NCBI RefSeq assembly: GCF_004745805.1 | Contig: NZ_SRLQ01000004.1 | Coordinates: 248,001 to 312,000, forward strand | Direction of reading: 5' to 3' | Length of the DNA stretch: 64,000 nt | Source: Mycolicibacterium sp. CH28 | Lineage (GTDB): Bacteria; Actinomycetota; Actinomycetes; Mycobacteriales; Mycobacteriaceae | Shown here: positions 46,051-53,933 of the stretch, one piece after another | Layout: every line of letters starts with the position of its first letter | How positions within the stretch are numbered: the stretch's first letter is position 1 | The notes under the pieces: generated by a model | What the model was told of the DNA's origin: nothing | The model's input: only the letters and a program-made list of their open reading frames with translations | Database searches by the model: none | Made by a program: the position numbers and the translations under genes

Positions 46051-47580
46051 TCAGGCGGCGATCGCGGCGATCGCGGCGATCGCGGCGGCGCTCGTCGCGA
46101 CGGCTTTGTCGGCGACGATGACGCCGAAATCGCTTGATTGCCATGACCACATGAAGCCCGCCACCGAAACGGGTGTGCTGCCGGCCGGCAGGTTGCCGTC
46201 GTTGAGGTAGATCTTGCCGGTGGCGATGTCCACGCCCGTCACGACCACCCAGTGATTCGGTTCTGGGGCCGGCGTCTCGACGTTGGCCCCGGACGCGTTC
46301 ACGATCAGCCTGGCATCGACGACCACGGCCACGGCCTTGCCGGCGGCCAGGGCCGCCTCGACGTCGTAGAGCGCCCGCTGGCCGTCGACCTGGGTGGCCT
46401 TATTGGGTGCTTCACCAGGCTGGGGGTCGTCGACATACGACTTGTAGGTGGCGTTGATGCCGTACTTCTGCAACAGCGCCACGCCGTCAGCGGTGTATAT
46501 GCCCGCCGATCCGGTGTCCGCCTTGGTGCCCACATAGATGGGTTTGGCGGGATCCACGACGCTCGGGGTGCTCTTGCCGATCGCGACGATCTGGCTCTCG
46601 GTGAACGTGGGTCCGCCGAGCTGGGCAATGATCGCGGCATCGGCGATCAGGACGCAGTCGTTGTCGAGCGTCTGTTCTAGCCAGTATTGCTTCTGAGCGG
46701 CCTGGGTGCCGTAGACGCCCGTGCCCGTCACCTTGACGGTGATTTCTTTCTCGATGGTGTCGGGCTTGGCTACGCCGACAGCGATGGCAAGCGAATGCAG
46801 CAGCAGCTGCACCTGGCCGAGCAGCCCGGGTAGCTTGGCGGCGGTTCCATTGTTGACGGTGACGGTGAACTGATCGGTGATGCCTGGGGTGATCAGTTCG
46901 TCGCGGGCGACGTAGGTGTATTGCCCACTCTTCGGGTCGAGGGTGACGGCGCCGTACTGGGGTCCGCTGGTGACGGAATAGGTCGGATTGAAACCGTTGT
47001 TGGTGGCGCCATTGAGCGCACCGGTGATCGCCTTGTCGGAACCGCTCTGCTCGTTCTGCGTCGGGTCGACCGTCGGCGCCTTGTTGAAGAAGGTGTATTG
47101 GATCTGGCGGGCGATGTCGGTCAGGACCGACTGGACTGTCGGTGGCGTCGGCGCCGCCGATGCCTTCGGCGTGACGTCGATGGTGGCGACCAGCGACAGC
47201 GCCGGGCGCGAATTCTGTTGCGACACAGCAGCAGCGGCGGCATGATCGCGCACCGAAGCCAGCCCGGACACCGAGGTGCCGGCTCCACCGCTGGCCGTTA
47301 CCCGTGGCGCGGGCCTGCCGACGGCCGCGCGACTGGAGGGCGAACCGGGCGAATCACCCTTTGCCGGTTCGGTGCCCTGGGCGTCAGAAGTGGCATGCGA
47401 AGCGGTCCCAGTCGAGCCGGTGTCCGCGTGTGCCATGGCTGTTCCAGCCACCAACGCCGCACCGAGGCCGGTGGTTATCGCGCCGATGGCCAACCAGGAA
47501 GACAGTCTGCGAGCGACCTGGTGCCGACGTGTCTGACCAGCAAGAGTGCAGTGATCCGTCAACGAAGCTCCCCGTCCCAT
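46051..47580 (-). CDS. secreted protein with Ig-like region and C39-like papain-fold domain
   Basis: A 509-residue exported protein of unassigned function. A long mycobacterial signal sequence (RRLSSWLAIGAITTGLGAAL) ends at AMAHADTG near residue 52. A Ser/Ala/Pro-rich linker and the segment VLTDIARQIQYTFFNKAPT follow, then a cadherin/VCBS-like beta region (about 172-285; YGAVTLDPKSGQYTYV). The C-terminal domain (about 295-490) has the C39-like triad order: Cys309 in DNDCVLIADAAI, His443 in NHWVVVTG, Asn460/Asp461 in YLNDGN. It ends in AIAAIAAIAA, encoded by repeated GGCGATCGC. A TTG at 47562 behind GGGGAG is an alternative start. A cysteine peptidase or inactive relative is the best guess. 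Confidence 0.68.
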   Translation of the reverse strand: MGRGASLTDHCTLAGQTRRHQVARRLSSWLAIGAITTGLGAALVAGTAMAHADTGSTGTASHATSDAQGTEPAKGDSPGSPSSRAAVGRPAPRVTASGGAGTSVSGLASVRDHAAAAAVSQQNSRPALSLVATIDVTPKASAAPTPPTVQSVLTDIARQIQYTFFNKAPTVDPTQNEQSGSDKAITGALNGATNNGFNPTYSVTSGPQYGAVTLDPKSGQYTYVARDELITPGITDQFTVTVNNGTAAKLPGLLGQVQLLLHSLAIAVGVAKPDTIEKEITVKVTGTGVYGTQAAQKQYWLEQTLDNDCVLIADAAIIAQLGGPTFTESQIVAIGKSTPSVVDPAKPIYVGTKADTGSAGIYTADGVALLQKYGINATYKSYVDDPQPGEAPNKATQVDGQRALYDVEAALAAGKAVAVVVDARLIVNASGANVETPAPEPNHWVVVTGVDIATGKIYLNDGNLPAGSTPVSVAGFMWSWQSSDFGVIVADKAVATSAAAIAAIAAIAA

Positions 47581-47732
47581 AAGTCAACGCTGATACGACA
47601 CCGGAAGCCGCCTCCACACGAGCTGATACCGGGCCGGTCCTAGCGTAGGGTGGCCGCGCCGGCGCGGCAACAGATTCGGGGAAGCTCAGCGCTAGTTCTT
47701 TGCCCGCGAGCTGCCGTGCCGGGCGGCTCGGC

Positions 47733-48602
47733 TCACTGGCGGTATTGGCTGAAGCCCCAGTCGAGCAGGCGTGCCGCCTGATCCCACAGATCGTCGCTGC
47801 CGTACATCTGCACCACGATCAGCCGCCGCCCGTTGCGCTGGGCCATGCCGACATAGGTTTCGCGGGCCAGGTCGGTGTATCCGCTCTTGCCGCCGATGAA
47901 GCCGGGATAGCCGCGCAGCAGCCGATCCTGGTTGCGGATCTCCCGGTACCCGGACCGGTCGGGGAACAACGCCGTCGGTTGGTGGACGATCTGGACGAAC
48001 AGCGGATAACGCAGGGCTTCCCGGTACAGCACCGCCAGGTCGTGCGGTGAGGACACCGACTCCCAGCCCGGCCCGTCCAGCCCCGACGGCGATCCGGCCC
48101 GGGTGCTGCGTGCTCCCAGCTGATAGGCCTTGGCGTTCATCCGCACGACCGCCGCCTGGTAGCCACCGAGCATGTCGGCCAGCAGGTTGGCCGCATCGTT
48201 TCCCGACACCATCAGCAGCCCGTCGAGCAGCTGCCGCACGGTGTACACCTGGCTCGGCACCAGACCGACGCAGGAGCATTCCACCTGGGTGTGTGCGGCG
48301 GTGGCGCGTACTGCGGCGGTGGGTGACAACTGGTCGAGGACCACCATCGCCAGCAGCGCCTTGATGGTGCTGGCCGGCGCATGCGCGCTGTAGGGGTCCC
48401 GGCCGCCCAGGATGTGGCCGCTGTCGAGGTCGGCGACCAGCCAGGCTTGTGCCGGGCCGTCAGGTGGGGCGACGGCTCCGGCCGGTTCGGGGCCGGGTTG
48501 TGCCGCCGCCGGGGGCACAACCAGCAGGGACATCGCGATGCCCACCATCGCTGTGAAGGACGCGCGCCCGAAGCGATGCTGGCGTTGTGCGCGGGCCGGC
48601 AT
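47733..48602 (-). CDS. D-alanyl-D-alanine carboxypeptidase, DacB2-like (copy 1)
   Basis: A 289-residue exported penicillin-binding protein of the low-molecular-mass D,D-carboxypeptidase family. An N-terminal signal peptide runs to about residue 34. The three active-site motifs are SxxK (ASTIKAL), SxN (VSGNDAANLLADMLGG) and KSG in place of the usual KTG (IGGKSGYTDLARE). It trims the terminal D-alanine of peptidoglycan stems. It lies next to a close paralogue in the same orientation, the Rv2911 (dacB2) location, and apparently arose by tandem duplication. Confidence 0.9.
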   Translation of the reverse strand: MPARAQRQHRFGRASFTAMVGIAMSLLVVPPAAAQPGPEPAGAVAPPDGPAQAWLVADLDSGHILGGRDPYSAHAPASTIKALLAMVVLDQLSPTAAVRATAAHTQVECSCVGLVPSQVYTVRQLLDGLLMVSGNDAANLLADMLGGYQAAVVRMNAKAYQLGARSTRAGSPSGLDGPGWESVSSPHDLAVLYREALRYPLFVQIVHQPTALFPDRSGYREIRNQDRLLRGYPGFIGGKSGYTDLARETYVGMAQRNGRRLIVVQMYGSDDLWDQAARLLDWGFSQYRQ

Positions 48603-48685
48603 GCCTGCCGAGGCTAACCAGCGCGCGCGACGTCAACGACGCGATCACGTCTCGAGAGCATTGCGAAGCGACCCGGGCGATTGAT

Positions 48686-49561
48686 TCAGAGCGTGGCGAT
48701 GCTCTCGGACCGGTCCTGGGTGAAGCCCCAGTCCAGCAGCGCCGCGGCCTGATCCCAGTAGGTCGGTCCGCCCTCGTGGATCAGCCCGTACATCATCGCG
48801 ATCACCAGCCGGCGACCGTCGCGGTCGGCGGCACCGACGAACGTCTTGCGGGCGGCGTCGGTGAAGCCGGTCTTACCGCCGATCGCGCCCGGATAGCGGG
48901 CCAGCAGCTCGTCCTGATTGACCAGCGGCTTCTCACCGGTGTCGGTGGGGAACATCGCCGCTGGCTGTGCGGTGATCTGAGCGAATACCGGGTTGCCCAT
49001 CGCCGCGCGGAAGATGGCGGCCAGATCGTGCGGTGTCGTCCACCCGGAGCCGCCCGGCCCGTCCAGACCCGACGGTGTGGTCGCGTGGGTGTTGGTCGCC
49101 CCGATCGCTGCCGCCTTGGCGTTCATCTTGTCCACGGCGGCGTCGAACCCGCCGAGCATGTCGGCGAGCGTATTGGCGGCATCGTTGCCCGACACCAGCA
49201 GCACCGCATCGAGGAGTTGGCGCGCGGTGTAGGTGCGGCCCGGTTTGATTCCCGCGCAGTTGCACTCGACGAGGGTGTCGGCGTTGTTGGCCACCACCGT
49301 GGCGTTCAGGTCGGGCAGTTCGTCGAGCGCGGTCAATGCCAACAGTGTCTTGATGGTGCTGGCCGGCGGATGGGCGGCGTACATGTCGCGGCCCGCGAGG
49401 ACCTGCCCGGTGTCCATGTCGGCGACGATCCAGGCTGGTGCGGGACCGTCCGGCACCGGTATCGAGCCCGCCGGCTGCGCTGCGGTGTCGGCGGTGGCAA
49501 CTCCTGTTGTCGAGACCAGGAGACTCAGCACGGTCGTGATGCCGGCGAGAAGTCTGCGCAT
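48686..49561 (-). CDS. dacB2: D-alanyl-D-alanine carboxypeptidase, DacB2-like (copy 2)
   Basis: A 291-residue paralogue of the neighbouring gene, with signal peptide, SxxK (PASTIKTLLALT), SxN (VSGNDAANTLADMLGG) and canonical KTG (IGGKTGFTDAARK). It lies upstream of copy 1 in the leftward direction with an 83-bp gap, so the two may be co-transcribed. The canonical KTG makes this the better candidate for the dacB2 orthologue. Function: removal of the terminal D-alanine of cell-wall peptides. Confidence 0.9.
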   Translation of the reverse strand: MRRLLAGITTVLSLLVSTTGVATADTAAQPAGSIPVPDGPAPAWIVADMDTGQVLAGRDMYAAHPPASTIKTLLALTALDELPDLNATVVANNADTLVECNCAGIKPGRTYTARQLLDAVLLVSGNDAANTLADMLGGFDAAVDKMNAKAAAIGATNTHATTPSGLDGPGGSGWTTPHDLAAIFRAAMGNPVFAQITAQPAAMFPTDTGEKPLVNQDELLARYPGAIGGKTGFTDAARKTFVGAADRDGRRLVIAMMYGLIHEGGPTYWDQAAALLDWGFTQDRSESIATL

Positions 49562-49602
49562 GGCCCCGGAGCCTAACCGCAGCGCCTGAGCGGTGCCCAG
49601 GC

Positions 49603-51231
49603 TCAGTAGACGTCCCGCAGGTAGCGGTGCGACTTGATGAGCTCGTTGACGTAGGCATGTGCTGCGGCGGTGTCCAAGCCGCCTGCAGCGGAGATGATCT
49701 CGTGCAGCGCCTGGTCGACGTCCTTGGCCATCTTCTCTGCGTCACCGCATACGTAGAGGTGTGCGCCGGCCTCGAGCCAACCGAATAGTTCCGCGGCGCT
49801 GTCCTTCATGCGGTGCTGGACGTAGCACTTGGATGCCTCGCCGTCGCGGGAGAACGCCAGGTCCAGTCGGGTCAGCGTGCCGGAGTCCAGGTATGCCTGC
49901 AGTTCATCGCCGTAGAGGAAGTCGGTGCCGCGGTGCCGGTCGCCGAAGAACAGCCAGTTCTTGCCCGGGGCGGCGGCGGCCCGGCGCTCCTGCAGGAACG
50001 CCCGAAACGGCGCGATGCCGGTTCCTGGGCCCACCATGATGATCGGCACGTCGGGCGCGGGTAGCCGAAAGTGGTGGTTGGGCCGCAGGTGGATCCGGAC
50101 CGATTCGCCGCGGTCGGCCAGGAAGGTCGATGCCACGCCGCCTCGCGGGCGCCCGGCCCGGCGGTAGCGGACGGCGGCGACTGTCAGATGCAGCCGATCA
50201 GGATGGACCAGTGGGCTGGAGGCGATCGAATAGTCGCGAAACTGCAACGGCCGCAACGTGTCCAGCACCTCGTCGACGTCGAGGTCAGCGCATTCGAGCA
50301 AGTCCACGACATCGCGCCCGAACAGCCAGGACGATAGCGCGGCCGGGTCGGTGGACCTCAGTACCGCGGCGGCTTCGGTATCGCGGGTACGGGCTGCGAC
50401 CAGCGCCTGTAACGCGTGTGACGGAGTCCGGATCTCGAGGTGGTGGGTGAGCAGTTCGCCCAGCGGCAGCTCGGCGCCGGCGGCGCGGTGGTTCTCGTCG
50501 ACCCCCAGTCGGTCCAGTACCGCTTCGACCAGGCCGGGGTCGTTGACGGGATGGACGGCCACCGAATCCCCGGTGGCGTAGCTGATCCCCGAATCGGCGA
50601 GGTCGAGTTCGAGATGGCGGACTTCCTTGTCCGAGTCCGGCGCGGTCAGCACCCGGTTGGCGAGGACCGTCGCCGGGTAGGGGTTGGTTTCGGCCCAGGG
50701 GGTTTGGATCTGGCGCCGAGGCGGCGCTGCGGTGTCGGTGGTCGTCGGCACGGCACGCTCGGGCGTCGCGGTGTGGACCTCGACGAGCAGCTTGGTGATG
50801 TCGAGGAGCCATTGCCGGGCGTCGCCCTCGCGGTAGCAGTCGAATTCGACCCGTTCGGCGAGCCGGCGCCCGCCGAGTTCGGCCAGCCGCGCGTCGATGA
50901 TCCGCCCGGCATTGCAGAACAGGTCATAGGAGCTGTCGCCCAGGGCGAGCACCGTGTAGTGCAGGTGCCCGAGATCGGGGCTGGCGGCGCACAGTTCTTC
51001 CCAGAAGACGGCGCCGTTGTCGGGGACCTCGCCGTCACCGAAGGTCGATGTGACCACGATGAAGTGCGTTGCCGACTGAACCTCGTCGAGCGAGATGTCG
51101 TTGAGTTCGGTCTCGGTGACCTCGATGCCGGCGGCTTTGGCGGCATCGGCCAGCTGCATGGCGAGGTACTCGGCGGTGCCCATGTCGCTGCCGTAGCCGA
51201 TGATCAGGGAAAAGCCGGTATCGTCCGCCAC
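49603..51231 (-). CDS. diflavin reductase, CysJ/cytochrome P450 reductase type
   Basis: A 542-residue NADPH-dependent diflavin reductase. The order is an FMN flavodoxin domain (IIGYGSDMGTAEYLA; TSTFGDGEVPDNG; LALGDSSYDLFC), a connecting/FAD domain (RDYSIASSPLV; RGGVASTFL), an NADPH domain (VGPGTGIAPFRAFLQERR; YVCGDAEKMAKDV) and a C-terminal tyrosine (YLRDVY) where flavin-stacking aromatics sit. It passes electrons from NADPH through FAD and FMN to a partner, classically a sulfite reductase hemoprotein, which is not encoded nearby. An IdeR-like box 21 bp upstream points to iron control, so siderophore-iron reduction is an alternative role. Confidence 0.88.
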   Translation of the reverse strand: MADDTGFSLIIGYGSDMGTAEYLAMQLADAAKAAGIEVTETELNDISLDEVQSATHFIVVTSTFGDGEVPDNGAVFWEELCAASPDLGHLHYTVLALGDSSYDLFCNAGRIIDARLAELGGRRLAERVEFDCYREGDARQWLLDITKLLVEVHTATPERAVPTTTDTAAPPRRQIQTPWAETNPYPATVLANRVLTAPDSDKEVRHLELDLADSGISYATGDSVAVHPVNDPGLVEAVLDRLGVDENHRAAGAELPLGELLTHHLEIRTPSHALQALVAARTRDTEAAAVLRSTDPAALSSWLFGRDVVDLLECADLDVDEVLDTLRPLQFRDYSIASSPLVHPDRLHLTVAAVRYRRAGRPRGGVASTFLADRGESVRIHLRPNHHFRLPAPDVPIIMVGPGTGIAPFRAFLQERRAAAAPGKNWLFFGDRHRGTDFLYGDELQAYLDSGTLTRLDLAFSRDGEASKCYVQHRMKDSAAELFGWLEAGAHLYVCGDAEKMAKDVDQALHEIISAAGGLDTAAAHAYVNELIKSHRYLRDVY

Positions 51232-51251
51232 CAGATCTCCACTCCGTCATG

Positions 51252-51270
51252 TTTGGTTAGGTTTACCTTA
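51252..51270 (-). promoter_or_regulatory. IdeR-like iron box upstream of the diflavin reductase
   Basis: TTTGGTTAGGTTTACCTTA matches the mycobacterial IdeR consensus TTAGGTTAGGCTAACCTAA at 15 of 19 positions. It ends 21 bp before the reductase start, where IdeR-Fe would repress. The divergent NTF2-like gene lies 65 bp to the other side. Confidence 0.6.
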
Positions 51271-51335
51271 GTTCGAATGTCCCGCTGGTGTGGACCTCCC
51301 CACCGGGGCAGGCCTGCGCGGTGTTGAATCGGCGA

Positions 51336-51752
51336 ATGCTGAGCCTTGCGGAAATTTCGGACCGGCTGGAGATTCAACAGCTGCTGGTGGACTACTCCAC
51401 GGCAATCGACAGTCGCCGGTTCGACGACCTGGACCGGGTCTTCACCCCCGACGCGCATATCGACTACACCGAGCTGGGCGGTATCGCGGGCACCTACCCC
51501 GACGTCAAGGTCTGGCTGGCCGAGGTGCTGCCCAACTTCCCGGCCTACTTCCACATGCTCGGCAACTTCGACATTCGGCTTGCCGGGGACACCGCGAGCT
51601 CACGCACGATCCTGTTCAACCCGATGCAGCTCGGCGACGACGGCCGGGTCATGTTCTGCGGACTCTGGTACGACGACGAGTTCGTCCGCACCGGCGAGGG
51701 CTGGCGGATGACCAAGCGGGTCGAGTCGAAGTGCATCCAGAAGGTGGTCTGA
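51336..51752 (+). CDS. NTF2-like/SnoaL-like protein (Rv2910c-like)
   Basis: A 138-residue nuclear transport factor 2-fold protein, a cone-shaped alpha+beta barrel used by SnoaL-type isomerases and dehydratases. It has the typical opening ISDRLEIQQLLVDYSTAIDSR, DDLDRVFTPDAHIDY and the late WRMTKRVES strand. The start at 51336 gives the family N terminus; the frame extends 48 nt further upstream without conservation. The position next to rpsP matches Rv2910c. No reaction can be assigned. Confidence 0.83.
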   Translation: MLSLAEISDRLEIQQLLVDYSTAIDSRRFDDLDRVFTPDAHIDYTELGGIAGTYPDVKVWLAEVLPNFPAYFHMLGNFDIRLAGDTASSRTILFNPMQLGDDGRVMFCGLWYDDEFVRTGEGWRMTKRVESKCIQKVV

Positions 51753-51777
51753 CCCACCGCGTGCGCCGGTCGGACGA

Positions 51778-51808
51778 TTAACACCCGATCAGCGCGATCT
51801 GGCACAAT
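51778..51808 (+). promoter_or_regulatory. rpsP promoter region with ATCTGGCACAAT motif
   Basis: TTAACA, 19 bases, then CACAAT within ATCTGGCACAATGG. The same 12-bp ATCTGGCACAAT stands upstream of rplS, where TTCACT lies 17 bases before CACAAT. It probably marks the -10 region of ribosomal-protein promoters here. Confidence 0.4.
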
Positions 51809-51935
51809 GGGCGGCTGTCCGCGCGCGGCTTCTGAATGGATGCGCCGCGTCGCGGTCATACACGCGAGGCAAAACCGGATCCGGCATTCCCGCCGTATCG
51901 CCGAATTGCAGCGTGACAACCACAGGAGTTAGTTC

Positions 51936-52412
51936 ATGGCTGTCAAGATCAAGCTCACCCGGCTTGGCAAGATCCGCAACCCCCAGTACCGCATCGCCGT
52001 CGCCGATTCGCGCACCCGCCGCGACGGACGCTCGATCGAGGTCATCGGCCGTTACCACCCCAAGGAAGAGCCGAGCCTGATCGAGATCGACTCCGAGCGC
52101 GCGCAGTACTGGCTGTCCGTCGGCGCCCAGCCCACCGAGCCCGTTCTCAACCTGCTCAAGATCACCGGTGATTGGCAGAAGTTCAAGGGCCTGCCCGGTG
52201 CCGAAGGCACCCTGAAGGTCAAGGCGCCCAAGCCGAGCAAGCTCGACCTGTTCAACGCCGCGCTCGCCGAGGCCGACGGTGGACCCGCCGGTGAGGCCAC
52301 CCAGCCCAAGAAGAAGAAGGCTCCGGCCAAGAAGGCCGAGCCGGCTGCCGAGGCCGCCGAGGCTGAGCCCGCCGCCGAGAGCGCCGAGCCTGCTGAGACC
52401 GCCGCCGAATGA
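51936..52412 (+). CDS. rpsP: 30S ribosomal protein S16
   Basis: A 158-residue S16. The first 85 or so residues are the conserved domain ([38 protein letters not shown]). The rest is an Ala/Glu/Lys/Pro-rich tail ([20 protein letters not shown]) typical of actinobacterial S16. ACAGGAGTTAGTTC precedes the ATG. It heads the operon with KH, rimM and trmD; its stop overlaps the KH start as ATGA. The leader is about 130 nt. Confidence 0.96.
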   Translation: MAVKIKLTRLGKIRNPQYRIAVADSRTRRDGRSIEVIGRYHPKEEPSLIEIDSERAQYWLSVGAQPTEPVLNLLKITGDWQKFKGLPGAEGTLKVKAPKPSKLDLFNAALAEADGGPAGEATQPKKKKAPAKKAEPAAEAAEAEPAAESAEPAETAAE

Positions 52413-52651
52413 GCTCGGTCGTCGTCGACGCCGTGGAGCACTTGGTCCGCGGGATCGTCGACAATCCCGACGATGTCCGCGTCGACATGGTCACCAGCCG
52501 CCGTGGTCGCACGGTTGAGGTGCACGTTCACCCCGATGACCTCGGCAAGGTGATCGGTCGCGGCGGTCGCACCGCAACCGCGCTGCGCACCCTGGTGGCC
52601 GGTATCGGCGGTCGCGGTATCCGCGTCGACGTGGTCGACACCGACCAGTAG
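52409..52651 (+). CDS. khpA: KH-domain RNA-binding protein (Rv2908c-like, KhpA family)
   Basis: An 80-residue single KH-domain protein with the RNA-binding GxxG loop in [18 protein letters not shown]. KhpA-type proteins bind structured RNAs and form dimers with themselves or with KhpB. It is always found between rpsP and rimM in actinobacteria. Start coupled to rpsP by ATGA overlap. Confidence 0.93.
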   Translation: MSSVVVDAVEHLVRGIVDNPDDVRVDMVTSRRGRTVEVHVHPDDLGKVIGRGGRTATALRTLVAGIGGRGIRVDVVDTDQ

Positions 52652-52657
52652 TCCGTC

Positions 52658-52684
52658 GGGCAGGAGCGAAGCGACTCGGGGGGC
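52658..52684 (+). repeat. dispersed GGGCAGGAGCGMAGCGAC repeat between khpA and rimM
   Basis: GGGCAGGAGCGAAGCGACT followed by CGGGGGGC fills most of the 40-bp gap. It matches the copy at the end of pca (19952) almost base for base. Confidence 0.7.
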
Positions 52685-52691
52685 AATCGAT

Positions 52692-53213
52692 ATGGAGCTC
52701 GTCGTCGGGCGCGTGGCAAAAGCGCACGGTGTTACCGGTGAACTGGTAGTCGACGTCCGCACGGACGACCCCGATGAGCGGTTCACCCCAGGTAATCGCT
52801 TGTGGCTCAGGCCTTCCCGTGGCAACGGCGGTCGCGAAGTGGTCGTCGAGTCGGCGCGCCCGCACAGTGGTCGGATGTTGATACGCCTCACTGGCGTATC
52901 CGACCGCACCGCCGCCGACGCGCTGCGTGGCAACCTGTTCGTGGTCGACTCGGCTGACCTGCCCCCGATCGAGGACCCTGACGAGTTCTACGACCATCAA
53001 CTCGAAGGGCTGGCCGTGCGCACCGTCGACGGCACGGCGCTCGGGTTGGTCGCCGAGGTGCTGCACACCGCGGGCGGCGAACTGCTGTCGGTGCGCACCA
53101 GCGACGGTGCCGAACTCCTGGTGCCGTTCGTCGGCGCGATTGTGACATCGGTGTCCCTGGCCGACGGCATTGTTGAGATCGACCCGCCCGAAGGGCTTTT
53201 GGACCTGGAATAG
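52692..53213 (+). CDS. rimM: ribosome maturation factor RimM
   Basis: A 173-residue RimM with an N-terminal RimM beta-barrel ([21 protein letters not shown]) and a C-terminal PRC-barrel ([14 protein letters not shown] to [20 protein letters not shown]). It helps mature the 3' head domain of 16S rRNA and binds S19. The ATG follows a G-rich repeat tail rather than a strong ribosome site. Its last codons and stop lie in a 13-bp tandem duplication. Confidence 0.95.
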   Translation: MELVVGRVAKAHGVTGELVVDVRTDDPDERFTPGNRLWLRPSRGNGGREVVVESARPHSGRMLIRLTGVSDRTAADALRGNLFVVDSADLPPIEDPDEFYDHQLEGLAVRTVDGTALGLVAEVLHTAGGELLSVRTSDGAELLVPFVGAIVTSVSLADGIVEIDPPEGLLDLE

Positions 53214-53226
53214 GGACCTGGAATAG
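53201..53226 (+). repeat. 13-bp tandem duplication at the rimM stop
   Basis: GGACCTGGAATAG occurs twice in direct succession; the first copy contains the rimM stop. It is a recent-looking small duplication that adds spacing before trmD. Confidence 0.75.
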
Positions 53227-53238
53227 GAATGCGTAGCC

Positions 53239-53928
53239 GTGCACATTGACGTGATCACGATCTTCCCCGGGTATCTCGATCCGGTGCGACAGTCGTTGCC
53301 CGGCAAGGCTATCGGGTCTGGAATCATCGACTTCGGGGTGCACGACCTGCGTCGTTGGACCCAGGATGTCCACCACTCCGTCGATGACGCCCCGTACGGG
53401 GGCGGCCCGGGCATGGTCATGAAGGCGCCGGTGTGGGGCGAAGCACTCGATGAGGTCTGCACCGAATCAACGCTGCTCGTTGTCCCCACGCCGGCCGGCC
53501 GGCTTTTCTCGCAGGCCGACGCTCAGCGCTGGACGTGCGAGCAGCATCTCGTGTTCGCCTGCGGGCGTTACGAAGGCATCGACCAGCGAGTGGTCGACGA
53601 TGCCCGCAGCCGGATGCGCGTCGAAGAAGTCTCCATCGGCGACTACGTGCTGGCCGGCGGCGAGGTGGCTGCGCTGGTGATGATCGAGGCGGTGGTCCGA
53701 TTGCTGCCCAATGTCATGGGCAATCCGCGCTCGCACCAGGATGATTCGCACTCTCCGGAGAACGCCGGCCTGCTGGAGGGGCCGAGCTACACGCGTCCGC
53801 CGATCTGGCGCGGGCTGCCGGTGCCCGACGTACTGCTCTCCGGCGATCACGCGAAGGTCGCTGCCTGGCGCCATGACCAGGCGGTACAGCGCACCCGGGA
53901 GCGACGCCCGGACCTGCTGGGGGAGTGA
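53239..53928 (+). CDS. trmD: tRNA (guanine-37-N1)-methyltransferase TrmD
   Basis: A 229-residue SPOUT methyltransferase making m1G37, which prevents +1 frameshifting. Signature pieces: MHIDVITIFPGYLDPVRQS, PYGGGPGMVMKAPV, FACGRYEGIDQRV, and the SAM-binding trefoil knot SIGDYVLAGGEVAALVMIEA. The catalytic aspartate loop is DDSHSPENAGLLEGPSYTRP. GTG start; co-transcribed with rpsP-khpA-rimM. It converges on the LppW-like gene with a 5-bp gap. Confidence 0.96.
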   Translation: MHIDVITIFPGYLDPVRQSLPGKAIGSGIIDFGVHDLRRWTQDVHHSVDDAPYGGGPGMVMKAPVWGEALDEVCTESTLLVVPTPAGRLFSQADAQRWTCEQHLVFACGRYEGIDQRVVDDARSRMRVEEVSIGDYVLAGGEVAALVMIEAVVRLLPNVMGNPRSHQDDSHSPENAGLLEGPSYTRPPIWRGLPVPDVLLSGDHAKVAAWRHDQAVQRTRERRPDLLGE

Positions 53929-53933
53929 CGCGG

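Noticed and set aside
46055..46090. CRISPR-like or mobile repeat of GGCGATCGC units
   Set aside because: The units are contiguous, in frame and coding (Ala-Ile-Ala); no spacers or terminal inverted repeats.
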